A DNA stretch of 5,901 nucleotides from Candidatus Omnitrophota bacterium (GTDB lineage: Bacteria; Omnitrophota; Gorgyraeia; Gygaellales; Profunditerraquicolaceae), in NCBI GenBank assembly GCA_026387255.1, contig JAPLMA010000008.1:1-5901 (forward strand), read 5' to 3'. Positions 5,887 through 5,901 of the stretch are shown in pieces. The number at the start of each line of letters is the position of its first letter. Position 1 is the first letter of the stretch. Both the position numbers and the translations under genes were made by a program. The notes below the pieces were generated by a model. The model saw only the letters and a program-made list of their open reading frames with translations. It did not search any database and was not told the DNA's origin.

Positions 5887-5901
5887 ACTCTTCCTTAAGT
5901 A

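Noticed and set aside
5887..5901. End of an upstream porA gene
   Set aside because: A TAA can be read at 5895-5897 on the minus strand, but 15 bases are too few to identify a gene, so no feature is listed.

Overview
The window carries six protein genes on moderately AT-rich, densely coding DNA with strong Shine-Dalgarno sites and sigma70-type promoters. There are no RNA genes, insertion sequences or CRISPR arrays, and no gene-free stretch exceeds 250 bases. The pyruvate-type 2-oxoacid:ferredoxin oxidoreductase subunit, a Thermotoga-type ferredoxin and a diiron ferritin-like protein point to an anaerobic bacterium. The membrane-anchored SurA/PpiD-like protein suggests a cell envelope with a periplasm. 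An uncultured lineage such as Omnitrophota would fit, but that is a low-confidence guess from gene style.

Layout. Positions 1-870 (minus) hold the first 290 codons of purB (adenylosuccinate lyase), cut by the window edge and preceded by its own promoter. Positions 1008-2705 (minus) encode a membrane-anchored coiled-coil protein whose N-terminal half is built from recently duplicated repeats. A 250-base divergent intergenic region with back-to-back promoters follows. Positions 2956-4101 (plus) encode a SurA/PpiD-like chaperone that seems to have no parvulin catalytic domain. Its stop codon overlaps, tail to tail, the stop of a 60-residue [4Fe-4S] ferredoxin gene (4098-4280, minus). Upstream of the ferredoxin, 4299-4460 is an unusual array of AAANNNN heptamers that reverses orientation in its middle. 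Then come a ferritin-like diiron protein (4465-4944, minus), a GC-rich palindrome (4963-4998) and the 2-oxoacid:ferredoxin oxidoreductase beta subunit (5008-5886, minus).

How the genes work together. The right-hand minus-strand genes form a plausible redox cluster: the oxidoreductase would reduce a ferredoxin, the small ferredoxin is a candidate acceptor, and the ferritin-like protein may protect the iron-sulfur enzymes from free iron or oxidants. The coiled-coil and PpiD-like genes are divergent neighbours, both with an N-terminal membrane anchor. A shared envelope role is possible but not shown. No wholly new system is evident. The most unusual items are the bidirectional heptamer array, the intercistronic palindrome and the fresh repeat expansion in the coiled-coil gene.
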